From: Aureimonas psammosilenae
Lineage (GTDB): Bacteria > Pseudomonadota > Alphaproteobacteria > Rhizobiales > Rhizobiaceae
Assembly (NCBI RefSeq): GCF_009176975.1
Contig: NZ_WEZG01000004.1
Span: 248,001 to 312,000, forward strand
DNA length: 64,000 nt
Direction of reading: 5' to 3'
Below, in pieces: positions 8,648 to 18,254 of the stretch (its first letter is position 1; each line of letters opens with the position of its first letter). The notes under the pieces were generated by a model. The model saw nothing but the letters and a program-made list of their open reading frames with translations, was not told the DNA's origin and did no database searches. The position numbers were made by a program, and so were the translations under genes.

Positions 8648-9211
8648 TCAGCCGCGCAGCGGCTTCAAGGCCTCCGCCCATTTCTTCAGCTCGTCCAGCA
8701 TCTGCGTGGCGGAGTTGATGTGCGGTTCCTTCGGCTCGAAGCCGTTCTCGCCGATATGTTCGAAGAAGGCGGGGATCGCGACCTGCTCGGGGATCGGCAT
8801 GGCTTTCAGCGTCGTCACGATGGGCTTGGCCGCCTGCACGGCGCGCGTGCCGCCCGACACGCCCGCATAGGACACGAAGCCGACCGGCTTGTAGTGCCAT
8901 TCACGGTGCAGGTAGTTCATCGCGTTGATGAAGGACGGTGGCGGCATGTAGTTGTATTCGGGCAGGACGAAGACCACCGCGTCGGCGGGCGCGATCGCCG
9001 CGCTCCAGCGCTTGGTGTGCTCGTGGTGGTAGTTGCCCTTGATCGGGTGCTCGGGCTCGTCGAAGATCGGCAGGTTGATCTCGGCGAGATCCACCGGCGA
9101 CACGTCGAAGGCGCCGTGCTGGCGGGCATGGGTTTCGAACCATTTGGCGAACAAGGGGCCCTTGCGGCCGGGGCGCGTCGACGTGGTGACGACGGCGAGG
9201 GTGAGAGCCAT
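8648..9211 (-). CDS. NADPH-dependent FMN reductase family protein
   Basis: 187-aa flavodoxin-fold NAD(P)H:FMN/quinone reductase family protein. The N-terminal strand and phosphate-binding loop are VVTTSTRPGRKG; the flavin region PEYNYMPPPSFINAMNYLHREW resembles the family's PEYN motif. I chose ATG 9211 because translation upstream of it is low-quality and the N-terminal strand begins there. It is a single gene after the superoxide dismutase, a plausible redox neighbour, but the 100-bp spacing does not prove an operon. Confidence 0.87.
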   Translation of the reverse strand: MALTLAVVTTSTRPGRKGPLFAKWFETHARQHGAFDVSPVDLAEINLPIFDEPEHPIKGNYHHEHTKRWSAAIAPADAVVFVLPEYNYMPPPSFINAMNYLHREWHYKPVGFVSYAGVSGGTRAVQAAKPIVTTLKAMPIPEQVAIPAFFEHIGENGFEPKEPHINSATQMLDELKKWAEALKPLRG

Positions 9212-9496
9212 GAATGCGCTTCCGTCATGTTCCAGAGGTGCGCTCCATCTAGACCTTTCGGTGGATGCGGTAAGCCCGGCAGCCATGAAACGCAGCGTTC
9301 AGCCTTCTTCTCCCTGGGTGCGGGACGCCAGGCGGCAGCCGCCCAAATAGCTCAGTGCATAGTTTTCGGGCGATGACTGCGGCTGCTTATAAACCCCGCG
9401 AAAAAGCTGGACACCGTTTGATCCAGGGTGTTCAACCTGCGCAAGAATATGACGAAAACGTCAATCTTTCGTCGTTCAACCGACAGGAACCGCTTC
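9212..9496. other. Intergenic region upstream of the peptide-transport operon
   Basis: About 285 bp between the divergent FMN-reductase gene and oppA. It should hold promoters for both. It is A+T-richer near 9350-9480, but I could not pick out convincing -35/-10 pairs. An AGGA ribosome site near 9484 supports ATG 9497 for the downstream gene. Confidence 0.45.
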
Positions 9497-11104
9497 ATGC
9501 GCCAGTTCTCCCGCGCTTCCGCCGCCGGCCTTCTCGGCACCACGCTTCTTGCCGCGCTTCTGTCTTCCACCGCGCTCGCGGCGGCCGAAGTCGTGCTCCA
9601 TCGCGGCAATGGCGGCGAACCCCAAACGCTGGATCAGGCCCATACCTCGATCGACGTCGAAGCGAACGTCCTGAAGGATCTTTATGAGGGGCTGACGGTG
9701 TACGATCCCGCCGGCAAGGTGATCCCGGGCGCGGCGGAAAGCTGGACGATCTCGGACGACAAGACCGTTTATACCTTCAAGATCCGCGACAATGCCAAGT
9801 GGTCCGACGGCTCGCCCGTCACGGCGGAGGATTTCGCCTTCTCCTTCCGCCGTCTTCAGGACCCGAAGGAAGCGGCGGGCTACGCCAATCTCACCTATGT
9901 CTTCAAGAATGCCGAGGCCATCAACACCAAGGGCATGGGCGTAGACCAGCTCGGCGTGAAGGCGGTGGACGCCAAAACACTGGAAATCACGCTGGAGCGC
10001 CCGACGCCTTATCTTCTGGAGCTTCTGGCCCATCAGTCGGCACTGCCGGTCAACAAGGCGAGCGTGGAAAAGAACGGCCCCGATTTCGTGAAGCCGGGGG
10101 TCATGGTCTCGAACGGTGCCTTCAAGCTCACCGAGAACGTCGCCAACGACCGCATCGTGGTGACCAAGAACGAGAACTACTGGGACGCCGCCAACGTCAA
10201 GCTCGACAAGGTCGTGTTCTATCCGCTGGAAGATCAGGCGGCCGCCGTTCGTCGCTTCCAGGCGGGCGAACTCGACGTCAACTACTACTTCCCGACCGAC
10301 CAGACCGACTTCCTGCGAAAGGAACTCGGCGACCAGGTGCATATGTCGGCATCGCTGGCGAGCTACTACTACGTCTTCGACACCCGCCAGGAGCCCTTCA
10401 ACGACGTGCGGGTTCGCAAGGCCCTGTCCATGGCCATCGACCGCGAGTTCCTGAGCCACGAAATCTTCCAGGACGGCCAGATTCCGCTCTACAGCGCCGT
10501 GCCGCCCGGCATCGCGAGCTATGGCGAGCCGGAAAAGGTCGATTACGCCGCGATGGACCAGCTCGACCGCGAGGACAAGGCGAAGGAACTCCTGAAGGAG
10601 GCGGGCTGGGGCGAAGGCGGCAAGCCCTTGAAGATCGACATCCGCTACAACACCAACGCCAATCACGAGAAGGTCGCGACCGCCGTCGCCGACAACTGGA
10701 AGTCGCTCGGCGCCACCGTCACGCTCACCAATCTCGACGTGAAGTCGCACTACGCCTACCTGCAGGAAGGCGGCGCCTTCAATGTCGCGCGTGCCGGCTG
10801 GACGGCCGACTACGCCGATGCCGAAAGCTTCCTCGGCCTCAACATCTCCACCAACAAGACCTTCAACTACGCCAAGTGGTCGAACCCCAAATACGACGAG
10901 CTGATGGCGCAGTCCTATACCGAGACCGATCCGGCCAAGCGCTCGGCCCTGCTCCACGAGGCCGAGAAGATCCTTCTGGCCGAGGAGCCGATCTCCACCC
11001 TGATGGTCTTCGGCTCGCCCTGGCTCGTGTCGAACAAGGTCAAGGGCTGGCAGGACAATCCGGTCAACGACCACCTGTCGCGTTTCCTGTCGAAGGAACA
11101 GTGA
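9497..11104 (+). CDS. Peptide ABC transporter substrate-binding protein (OppA family)
   Basis: 535-aa periplasmic oligopeptide-binding protein with a Sec signal (residues about 1-34, ending TALAAAE). SBP_bac_5 motifs are GGEPQTLDQAH, VLKDLYEGLTVYDP, VRKALSMAIDRE and the C-terminal Trp/Asn-rich ligand pocket. ATG 9497 with AGGA at about 8 nt is preferred over an in-frame ATG at 9449, which would put extra charged residues before the signal. First gene of an operon with two permeases and a fused ATPase. Close to the OppA/MppA branch. Confidence 0.93.
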   Translation: MRQFSRASAAGLLGTTLLAALLSSTALAAAEVVLHRGNGGEPQTLDQAHTSIDVEANVLKDLYEGLTVYDPAGKVIPGAAESWTISDDKTVYTFKIRDNAKWSDGSPVTAEDFAFSFRRLQDPKEAAGYANLTYVFKNAEAINTKGMGVDQLGVKAVDAKTLEITLERPTPYLLELLAHQSALPVNKASVEKNGPDFVKPGVMVSNGAFKLTENVANDRIVVTKNENYWDAANVKLDKVVFYPLEDQAAAVRRFQAGELDVNYYFPTDQTDFLRKELGDQVHMSASLASYYYVFDTRQEPFNDVRVRKALSMAIDREFLSHEIFQDGQIPLYSAVPPGIASYGEPEKVDYAAMDQLDREDKAKELLKEAGWGEGGKPLKIDIRYNTNANHEKVATAVADNWKSLGATVTLTNLDVKSHYAYLQEGGAFNVARAGWTADYADAESFLGLNISTNKTFNYAKWSNPKYDELMAQSYTETDPAKRSALLHEAEKILLAEEPISTLMVFGSPWLVSNKVKGWQDNPVNDHLSRFLSKEQ

Positions 11105-11124
11105 TCGTTTAGGCCTCCCGACAA

Positions 11125-12048
11125 GTGCTCCGCTTCATCCTGCGTCGGCTGGCCAGCGCCGTGCCGACGCTCTTCATCGTCGTCACCCTGTCCTTCTTCC
11201 TGATCCGCTTCGCGCCGGGCGGGCCGTTCAGCCTGGAACGCCCCCTCCCCCCGCAGATCATGGAGAACATGATCCGGGCCTATAAGCTCGACCTGCCGCT
11301 TTGGCAGCAATATCTGAACTATCTCGCCAACGTCGTTCAGGGCGATTTCGGGCCGAGCTATGTCTACCGCGACTTCTCGGTCGGCCAGCTCATGCTGCAG
11401 AGCCTGCCCTATTCGATGCAGCTCGGCTCCTATGCCCTGATCCTCGCTTTGGTGGGCGGCGTTTCGGCCGGCGTTTTCGCGGCGCTGCGGCGCAACGGGC
11501 TCGTCGACCATCTGGTGATGAGCGTCGCGACCGTCGGCGTCACCGTGCCGAACTTCGTGATCGCGCCGGTCCTCAGCCTCGTTTTCGCGGTGTTCCTGCG
11601 CCTTTTGCCGGCGGGCGGCTGGGGCGACGGCTCGGCGCGCTTTCTCGTGCTGCCCGCCCTCGCCCTGGCCCTGCCCCAGCTCGCCGTCTTCGCGCGGCTG
11701 ACGCGCGGCGCGATGATCGAGGCGCTTGCCGCCGATCATATCCGCACCGCCAGAGCCTACGGCTTGTCGGCGCGCGCCGTGGTGGTTCGCCATGCCATGC
11801 GCGGGGCGCTTCTGCCGGTCGTGTCCTATCTGGCGCCAGCCGCCGCCGCGCTTCTGACGGGCTCGGTGGTGATCGAGACCGTGTTCGGCATTCCCGGCGT
11901 CGGCCGTTATTTCGTGCTCGGCGCCTTGAACCGCGATTACACGCTGGTGATGGGCACGGTGGTTCTCGTCGCCGTCTTCATCACCGTCCTCAACCTCGTG
12001 GTCGACATCGTCTACGCGCTTCTCGACCCGCGGATTCGCCATGACTGA
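11125..12048 (+). CDS. Peptide ABC transporter permease (OppB/DppB type)
   Basis: 307 aa with about six membrane segments, the first at about residues 9-30 (LFIVVTLSFFLIRFAPGG). The EAA-type cytoplasmic loop ALAADHIRTARAYGLSARAVVVRHAMR contacts the ATPase. The C-terminal segment ETVFGIPGVGRYFVLGALNRDY is characteristic of OppB. The start codon is GTG at 11125, 20 bp after oppA. It overlaps the next permease by 8 bases. It forms the inner-membrane channel with the OppC partner, whose reading frame is broken in this sequence. Confidence 0.92.
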   Translation: MLRFILRRLASAVPTLFIVVTLSFFLIRFAPGGPFSLERPLPPQIMENMIRAYKLDLPLWQQYLNYLANVVQGDFGPSYVYRDFSVGQLMLQSLPYSMQLGSYALILALVGGVSAGVFAALRRNGLVDHLVMSVATVGVTVPNFVIAPVLSLVFAVFLRLLPAGGWGDGSARFLVLPALALALPQLAVFARLTRGAMIEALAADHIRTARAYGLSARAVVVRHAMRGALLPVVSYLAPAAAALLTGSVVIETVFGIPGVGRYFVLGALNRDYTLVMGTVVLVAVFITVLNLVVDIVYALLDPRIRHD

Positions 12049-13209
12049 CTTCACCTCCCTTGCTCCCGCGCCCGATCCGGGGCCGCAGCCGGGCACTCTG
12101 CCCCATGGGCCGGAGGAGGGCGCCGGGCGCAGCCTGACGCGCCTCGCCTTTCGCCGCCTCCTGCGCAACCGCCCCGCCATGGCGGGCCTGTTCGTGCTCA
12201 TCGCGGTGACGCTGTTTTCCTTCGTCGGACCCGCCTTCGTGTCCCACGGCTACGACCAGATCTTCACCTCCTATGTCGCCGTGCCCCCGAGCCTGGAGCC
12301 GCGCCCGACCGACGAGCGGCTGGCAGAGGCCATGACGGACGCGGCCAAGCGCGGGCGGGCCGGCGTCGAGGACTTCACCATCGAGGGCAAGACCTTTGCC
12401 GCGACGCTCACCTCCGACAAGCCGCTCGATCCGCGCGTCACGCGCTATATCGACCGCGCCGAGGAGTTCGAGAACACGGTGGTCAGGGCCGAAACCGACG
12501 AAGGGCGAAAGCTCGCCATCGCCGGCACGGTGGAACGGGAAACCTTCGTCTTCGGCACGGATTCCTCGGGCCGCGACCTCCTGCCCCGCGTCATGATCGG
12601 CGGCCAGATCTCGCTCACCGTCGGCATCCTGGCGAGCCTCGTCAGCCTTTTCGTCGGCGTCACCTATGGCGCGATCTCCGGCTATGTCGGCGGGCGCACC
12701 GACAACGTGATGATGCGCTTCATCGAGATCCTTTATTCGCTGCCTTTCGTCTTCATGGTGATCATGCTGGTGGTGTTCTTCGGCCGGTCCTTCATCCTGA
12801 TCTTCCTGGTGATCGGCCTCACCGAATGGCTCGACATGGCGCGCATCGTGCGTGGGCAAACCCTGTCGCTGAAGCGCCGCGAGTTCGTCGCGGCGGCGCA
12901 AGCGATGGGCCTGACGGATTGGCAGATCATCCGCCGCCACGTCATCCCAACACGATCGGCCCGGTGATCGTCTTCATCACCGTCGTGGTGCCGAAGGTCA
13001 TCCTTCTGGAAAGCTTCCTCTCCTTCCTCGGCCTCGGCGTTCAGGCGCCGCTGACGAGTTGGGGGGCTCTCATCGCCGACGGCACCAACACCATGCAGGC
13101 CGCTCCCTGGATGCTTCTCATCCCTTCCGTCTTCTTTGTCGCGACGCTCTTCTCCCTGAACTTCCTCGGCGACGGTCTGCGCGACGCTCTCGACCCGAAG
13201 GTGCGCTGA
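12041..13209 (+). pseudogene. Peptide ABC transporter permease (OppC type), frameshifted
   Basis: The N-terminal 305 or so residues read cleanly as an OppC-type permease, with an OppC_N segment and RIVRGQTLSLKRREFVAAAQ as the ATPase-contact loop, up to IIRRHVIP. The frame then runs into a stop at 12965-12967. The rest of the protein (NTIGPVIVFITVVVPKVIL to GDGLRDALDPKVR) continues in the +2 frame to 13209. One C missing from a C run at 12946-12948 explains this: ATCCCAACACG where ATCCCCAACACG is expected. It is either a real inactivating indel or a homopolymer sequencing error. Flanking operon genes look intact, so an error or a very recent mutation is likely. Confidence 0.88.
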
Positions 13210-14846
13210 TGGACGGCGAGTTGATGGGCCAGAGCGTTCTCGCGATCCGGAACTTGCGCGTTTCCTTCGCCACCGAGGACGGGGTGCTGGACGCGGTGAA
13301 GGGCGTCGATCTCGACATCCGCAGCGGCGAGACCTTCGCCGTCGTGGGCGAGTCGGGCTCGGGCAAGAGCCAGACCATGATGGCGCTGATGGGGCTTCTC
13401 GCCTCCAACGGTCGCGCCACCGGCTCGGCGCTGTATCGCGGCCAGGAACTCATCGGCCTGAAGCCTTCCGCCCTCAACAAGGTGCGCGGGGCGAAGATCA
13501 CCATGATCTTCCAGGAGCCGATGACCTCGCTCGACCCGCTCTACCCGGTCGGCAACCAGATCGAGGAAGTGATCCGCGCCCATGGGCGGGCGAAGAAGGA
13601 GAGCCCACGCGAGCGGGCCCTGGAACTCCTGACCCTTGTCGGCATCCCCGATCCGGGCCGGCGCATCGACGCCTATCCGCACGAACTCTCCGGCGGCCAG
13701 CGCCAGCGCGTGATGATCGCGATGGCGCTCGCCAACGACCCGGACGTTCTCGTGGCCGACGAGCCGACGACCGCCCTCGACGTCACCGTCCAGGCGCAGA
13801 TTCTGGCGCTTCTCGCCGATCTCCAGAAGCGCCTCGGCATGGCGGTGATCCTTATCACCCACGATCTGTCGCTGGTGCGCCGCTTCGCGACGCGCGTCGC
13901 CGTGATGCGGCGCGGCGAGGTGGTGGAAACGGGGCCGGCGGGGCAAGTCTTCGCCTCGCCTGTCCACGACTACACGAAGATGCTGATCGCCGCCGAGCCG
14001 AAGGGCGAGAAGGCCCCGCCGCCGGAAGGCACGCCGGTCCTTCTCTCGGCCGACCGCGTCACGGTCGACTACAACCTTCGCAAAGGTTTCTTCGGGGGCA
14101 AGGCCGGCACCTTCCGGGCCGTGGACGGCGTGTCGCTGTCCTTGAAGCGCGGCCAGACGATCGGGGTCGTCGGCGAGTCCGGGTCGGGCAAGTCGACGCT
14201 CGGCCGCGCGATCCTGCACCTTCAGCCGGCGAGCGGCTCGATCCGCTTCGAGGGCCGCGACATCGCCGCCCTCGACGGCGCGGCGCTCCGCCCGCTTCGG
14301 CGCGAGATGCAGCTCGTCTTCCAGGACCCCTACGGCTCGCTGTCGCCCCGCCTCACGGTCGCCGAGATCGTGACGGAAGGCCTTCGCATCCACGCGCCCG
14401 GCCTTTCCGCCAAGGATCGCTACCGGCGCGCCGGCGAGGTGCTCACCGAAGTCGGGCTCGATCCCTCCGCCCGCAACCGCTATCCGCACGAATTCTCCGG
14501 CGGCCAGCGCCAGCGCATCGCGATTGCGAGGGCGATGATCCTGACGCCGAAACTCGTCGTTCTCGACGAGCCGACCTCGGCGCTCGACCGCTCGGTGCAG
14601 GCGCAGATCGTGGAGCTTTTGCGCCGTCTCCAGCGCGAGCACGATCTGGCCTACGTCTTCATCAGCCACGATCTGGCGGTGGTGCGGGCGATGGCGGATT
14701 TCATCATGGTGATGAAGGACGGCAAGCTCGTGGAAAGCGGCGCGGCAGCGGACATCTTCGAGCGCCCGCAAGCCGACTACACGAAGAACCTCATCGCCGC
14801 CGCGACCGGCAGCGACTTCCACGAGGTGCACATGCCGGTGGCGTGA
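13209..14846 (+). CDS. Fused double-ATPase subunit of peptide ABC transporter (DppD-DppF/YejF type)
   Basis: 545-aa protein with two complete ABC modules. The first has Walker A GESGSGKSQT near residue 48 and [14 protein letters not shown]; the second has GESGSGKSTL near residue 320 and FSGGQRQRIAIARA. Each is followed by DEPT and a switch His, and the first carries the oligopeptide-type C-terminal tail. This is the single-chain YejF-like arrangement rather than separate OppD and OppF. ATG 13209 overlaps the oppC stop by one base (TGATG); ATG 13224 is an alternative. It energises the peptide importer encoded upstream. Confidence 0.94.
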   Translation: MDGELMGQSVLAIRNLRVSFATEDGVLDAVKGVDLDIRSGETFAVVGESGSGKSQTMMALMGLLASNGRATGSALYRGQELIGLKPSALNKVRGAKITMIFQEPMTSLDPLYPVGNQIEEVIRAHGRAKKESPRERALELLTLVGIPDPGRRIDAYPHELSGGQRQRVMIAMALANDPDVLVADEPTTALDVTVQAQILALLADLQKRLGMAVILITHDLSLVRRFATRVAVMRRGEVVETGPAGQVFASPVHDYTKMLIAAEPKGEKAPPPEGTPVLLSADRVTVDYNLRKGFFGGKAGTFRAVDGVSLSLKRGQTIGVVGESGSGKSTLGRAILHLQPASGSIRFEGRDIAALDGAALRPLRREMQLVFQDPYGSLSPRLTVAEIVTEGLRIHAPGLSAKDRYRRAGEVLTEVGLDPSARNRYPHEFSGGQRQRIAIARAMILTPKLVVLDEPTSALDRSVQAQIVELLRRLQREHDLAYVFISHDLAVVRAMADFIMVMKDGKLVESGAAADIFERPQADYTKNLIAAATGSDFHEVHMPVA

Positions 14847-14856
14847 GCCCAAGCCT

Positions 14857-15057
14857 TTAGAAAGCCTTCGGCAGGCCCGCCTGCCGGAGGATCACATTTG
14901 CCGTATGCCGGCTCGCCACACCGACCTGGACGGGAAAGACATTTCCCGTGATCGGGCTGCGCCAAACTTCGTGGCTGCCCTTGCCCTGTCGAAGAAACTC
15001 GCAACCGGCATCGCGCAACATCTGACGCAAAGCGCGGTCGAAGGTTCGCGGCGACAT
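14857..15057 (-). CDS. HicA-like mRNA interferase toxin
   Basis: 66-aa protein with the HicA (YcfA) double-stranded-RNA-binding-like fold. The diagnostic KGSHEVW segment carries the catalytic His, and HTANVILRQAGL forms the C-terminal helix. HicA toxins cleave mRNA and block translation. The start is ATG 15057, 3 bp after the upstream partner's stop, so translation is probably coupled. Here the antitoxin-like gene comes first and the toxin second, the reverse of the classic hicAB order. Length is normal for HicA. Confidence 0.85.
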   Translation of the reverse strand: MSPRTFDRALRQMLRDAGCEFLRQGKGSHEVWRSPITGNVFPVQVGVASRHTANVILRQAGLPKAF

Positions 15058-15060
15058 CAA

Positions 15061-15312
15061 TCAGGCCGCCGCCAGAGGAGCGTCCATCTCGCGCAGTGCC
15101 GTCATCTGGAAGTAAACGGAAGCCGGATCGACGTCAGGATGGTTGTCGGCCAGAAGATCCGCCGCCATCGCCTCCACTTTCGCAAGCAAGCCGTCCAGCG
15201 TTTCGGCATCAGCGGCGGCCGGAAGAGCGTCGCACGAGCCAGACCAAACTTGCGCCTCGGCATCCCAGATCGCCGAGACCGTGAAGATCGTCGGACGTAG
15301 TGCGTTCGCCAT
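15061..15312 (-). CDS. DUF1902 protein, probable HicB-like antitoxin
   Basis: 83-aa protein with a HicB-like beta-alpha-beta fold (IFTVSAIWDAEAQVWSGSCD, then a helix rich in Leu/Ala, AETLDGLLAKVEAMAADLL). It matches the DUF1902 family, often found beside HicA. No C-terminal ribbon-helix-helix or HTH domain is present, so DNA binding by this protein alone is doubtful. ATG 15312 gives the family start. It directly precedes the HicA-like toxin and would neutralise it by complex formation; that role is inferred from pairing. Confidence 0.78.
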   Translation of the reverse strand: MANALRPTIFTVSAIWDAEAQVWSGSCDALPAAADAETLDGLLAKVEAMAADLLADNHPDVDPASVYFQMTALREMDAPLAAA

Positions 15313-15431
15313 CACTTGCTCCCGGCATCCCTGCCATGAAGCCATTCATAGCACATCGCTGACCAGACCGACTCCGCAATGCGACAATGCGCCCTATCTC
15401 CTTCGTCATAGGCCTTTAAGGAGACGGTAGC

Positions 15432-15593
15432 GTGAGCGTCCTCATCAGCATCCTCATCACATTCCTCGTCATCATCCTCGTGCTTTGGCTGGTGCAGCGC
15501 CTGCCGCTCGACGGCAAGATCCGTCAGATCGTGCAGCTCATCGTCATCATCATCGGCATCGTTTCGCTGCTGCGCTACCTCGCGGTTTTCTGA
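15432..15593 (+). CDS. Small two-helix membrane protein (Thivi_2564-like)
   Basis: A 53-aa reading frame starting with GTG at 15432. It encodes two hydrophobic helices (VLISILITFLVIILVLWLV and IVQLIVIIIGIVSLLRYLAV) around a short charged turn QRLPLDGKIRQ. This pattern, an Ile/Val-rich hairpin with a PLDGKIRQI linker, is that of the small Thivi_2564-type inner-membrane proteins of unknown function. A GAGACGG stretch upstream is a weak ribosome site. Family assignment is from the pattern only. Confidence 0.7.
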   Translation: MSVLISILITFLVIILVLWLVQRLPLDGKIRQIVQLIVIIIGIVSLLRYLAVF

Positions 15594-15713
15594 AGCCAAC
15601 CAAGCTTGCAGGTCGAAACGCGGAGGCTTCAGGCTGCGTTCATCCTGTCCGGCCAATCATCCGGCCCAACCCGCGCGGGGTTCCCCGCGCGGCGGTATAT
15701 GATGGAGCATGAC

Positions 15714-16028
15714 ATGAAACGCATCGTCCTTGGCGCACTCGGCCTCTTGATGGCGACGTCGATGCCGGGCCTCGCCCAGACCTATCGCGCCGACAGCCGC
15801 GACGCGCGCCAGAACCACCGCATCGTGCGTGGTGCGGTGAACGGCGAACTGACGGGCCGCGAAGCGCGCCAACTCGCCCGCCAGCAACATCGCATCGACC
15901 GCACGAGGGCGCGCGCCGCCCGCGACGGCGTCATCACGCGGGCCGAGCGCCGTGAGATCGCCCGCCAGCAGGACCGTGCCTCGCGCAACATCCACCGCAA
16001 GACGCACAACAACCGCACCGCCTACTGA
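15714..16028 (+). CDS. Exported, highly basic protein with an internal duplication
   Basis: 104 aa. The signal peptide KRIVLGALGLLMATSMPGLAQ ends near residue 21. The mature part is almost wholly helical and rich in Arg, Gln and Ala. Two similar units are visible: VNGELTGREARQLARQQHRI and RDGVITRAERREIARQQDRA. The second repeat has a DGVITRAE turn reminiscent of a degenerate EF-hand loop. ATG 15714 has GGAG six bases upstream. A periplasmic location is inferred; the function is unknown, and similar proteins occur as hypotheticals in Hyphomicrobiales. A strong terminator follows. Confidence 0.75.
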   Translation: MKRIVLGALGLLMATSMPGLAQTYRADSRDARQNHRIVRGAVNGELTGREARQLARQQHRIDRTRARAARDGVITRAERREIARQQDRASRNIHRKTHNNRTAY

Positions 16029-16050
16029 GGACGGCCAAGCGGAGATATGA

Positions 16051-16084
16051 AAAAGCCCCGCCGGCACGGACCGGCGGGGCTTTT
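16051..16084. terminator. Rho-independent terminator (bidirectional)
   Basis: AAAAGCCCCGCCGG-CACGGA-CCGGCGGGGCTTTT is a perfect 14-bp stem with a 6-nt loop and a T run on both strands. It ends the exported-protein gene on the plus strand and frcA on the minus strand. Confidence 0.93.
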
Positions 16085-16107
16085 CGTTTGAACGAGTTGG
16101 CCCCGTG

Positions 16108-16889
<782 letters not shown>

Positions 16890-16893
<4 letters not shown>

Positions 16894-17990
16894 GCCGAAA
16901 CCTTTCTGATCCATTGGTCGGCCGCGACGGCGAGGATGATGAGCGCGCCGACGGTGAGCTGGGTATATTGCGGGTCGGTGCCCCAGATCCTGAGGCCCAT
17001 GGCGAAGACGCCGACGATCAGGGCGCCGATGAGCGTGCCGACCACCGAGCCGCGCCCGCCGAAGAGCGAGGTGCCGCCGATGACGACCGCGGTGATGGAC
17101 TGGATGTTGGCTTCGGCGCCCGATGTCGGCGAGATGGAGCCGAGGCGCCCGACGAGGGCCCAGCCGGCGAGCGCGCAGACGAGACCGGAAATGGCGTAGA
17201 CGGAGATCAGCGTGCGGTCGACGCGGATGCCCGACAGGCGCGCGGCGTCAGGATCGTCGCCGATGGCATAGACGTGCCGGCCCCAGGCCGTGTTGTTGAG
17301 GATGTAATAGAAGACGGCGACGAGCAGCACCATGAAGACCGCGCCATAGGTCAGGACGGCCCCGCCGACGCGGAAACTTTCGCCGAAGAAACCGAGAAGC
17401 GGCGCGCTGGCCTGCACGTCCTGCGCCCGGATCGTCTCGTTGGCGGAATAGATGAAGTTGATCGCCAGGAAGATCGACCAGGTGCCGAGCGTCACGATGA
17501 AGGGCGGCAGCTTCACGCGCGCCACCAGCCAGCCGTTGGCGAAGCCGAAGGCCGAGCCCACCACGAGGCCGGCGAGAATGGCCAGCGGCGAAGGAATGCC
17601 GTGATGGATGGCGAGTTGGCCCATCACCACGGACGAGAACACCATGATCGCGCCGACCGACAGGTCGATGCCGGCGGTGAGGATGATCAGCGTCTGCGCG
17701 ATGCCGACGATGCCGACGATCGTCACCTGCTGCAGGATCAGCGTCATGGTGAAGGCGGAAAAGAAGCGGCTGCCGAGAAGCACGCCGAACACGGCGACGC
17801 TGAGCACCAGGACGAGCACCGGCACCATGGTCGGATGGCCATGGAGGAAGTGCTGGAGACTGCCGAGCGGCGAGCGCCGGGTGGTCTCGAATTCCGCGAC
17901 CTTCACCTCCTTGGCGATGGCCGCCTCGAAGCCGGTCGGCGTCGAGCGCTGGGGTTTGGGGTTGTCGGGCGTTGCCGCGGTACCGCTCAT
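16890..17990 (-). CDS. frcC: Fructose-type sugar ABC transporter permease FrcC
   Basis: 366-aa BPD_transp_2 permease with eight or more membrane segments, starting with PVLVLVLSVAVFGVLLGSRF. Family landmarks are LTAGIDLSVGAIM, GFANGWLVARVKLPPFIVTLG, GDDPDAARLSGIRV and GRGSVVGTLIGALIVGV. ATG 17990 follows a GGAGAGG site and removes a low-complexity upstream extension. A long N-terminal cytoplasmic arm of about 50 residues precedes the first helix. It pairs with FrcA and FrcB. Confidence 0.94.
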
Positions 17991-18194
17991 GCCTCTCCTC
18001 CTTCTTCGTGTGATGGAGCCAGACGTCCGATCGATCGGCGGCCGGGCGAGGAAGAGTGCGCTTGGGGCAAGCCTTCCTGCGCCTTGCATTCGCGGGAACG
18101 GTGCTGGCGAAAACCGCATTCTCCGGCGGTTCGTTGCCTTCGGTCTTCGGCGGGACGCTCATGTGCGGCCCGCCGAAGACGTCAAGTTATCGGC

Positions 18195-18222
18195 CCCGCG
18201 CGAGCCTTGAAAGCCGCGCGGG
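18195..18222 (-). other. Intercistronic hairpin between frcB and frcC
   Basis: CCCGCGCG and CGCGCGGG, exact complements, are separated by 12 nt in the gap after frcB. Such stems after binding-protein genes often stabilise the upstream mRNA segment or attenuate the downstream permease genes. There is no T run, so full termination is unlikely. Confidence 0.55.
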
Positions 18223-18239
18223 ACGTTTCGTTGAAACGT
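18223..18239. repeat. Short palindrome ACGTTTC-GTT-GAAACGT
   Basis: Perfect 7-bp inverted arms around a 3-nt spacer, immediately beside the intercistronic hairpin downstream of frcB. It resembles half of a parS site but lacks the central CACGTG. Possible protein-binding site or stem; role unknown. Confidence 0.4.
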
Positions 18240-18254
18240 AGAGGCTGCGGGCGA

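Noticed and set aside
9335-9380. CAAATAGCTCAGTGC followed by TTTTCGGGCG as a tRNA fragment (D-arm-like).
   Set aside because: No anticodon arm or T loop follows; the resemblance is limited to a short stretch.
18223-18239. ACGTTTCGTTGAAACGT as a parS variant.
   Set aside because: It lacks the central CACGTG core and has an odd spacer, so it is listed as an unexplained palindrome instead.
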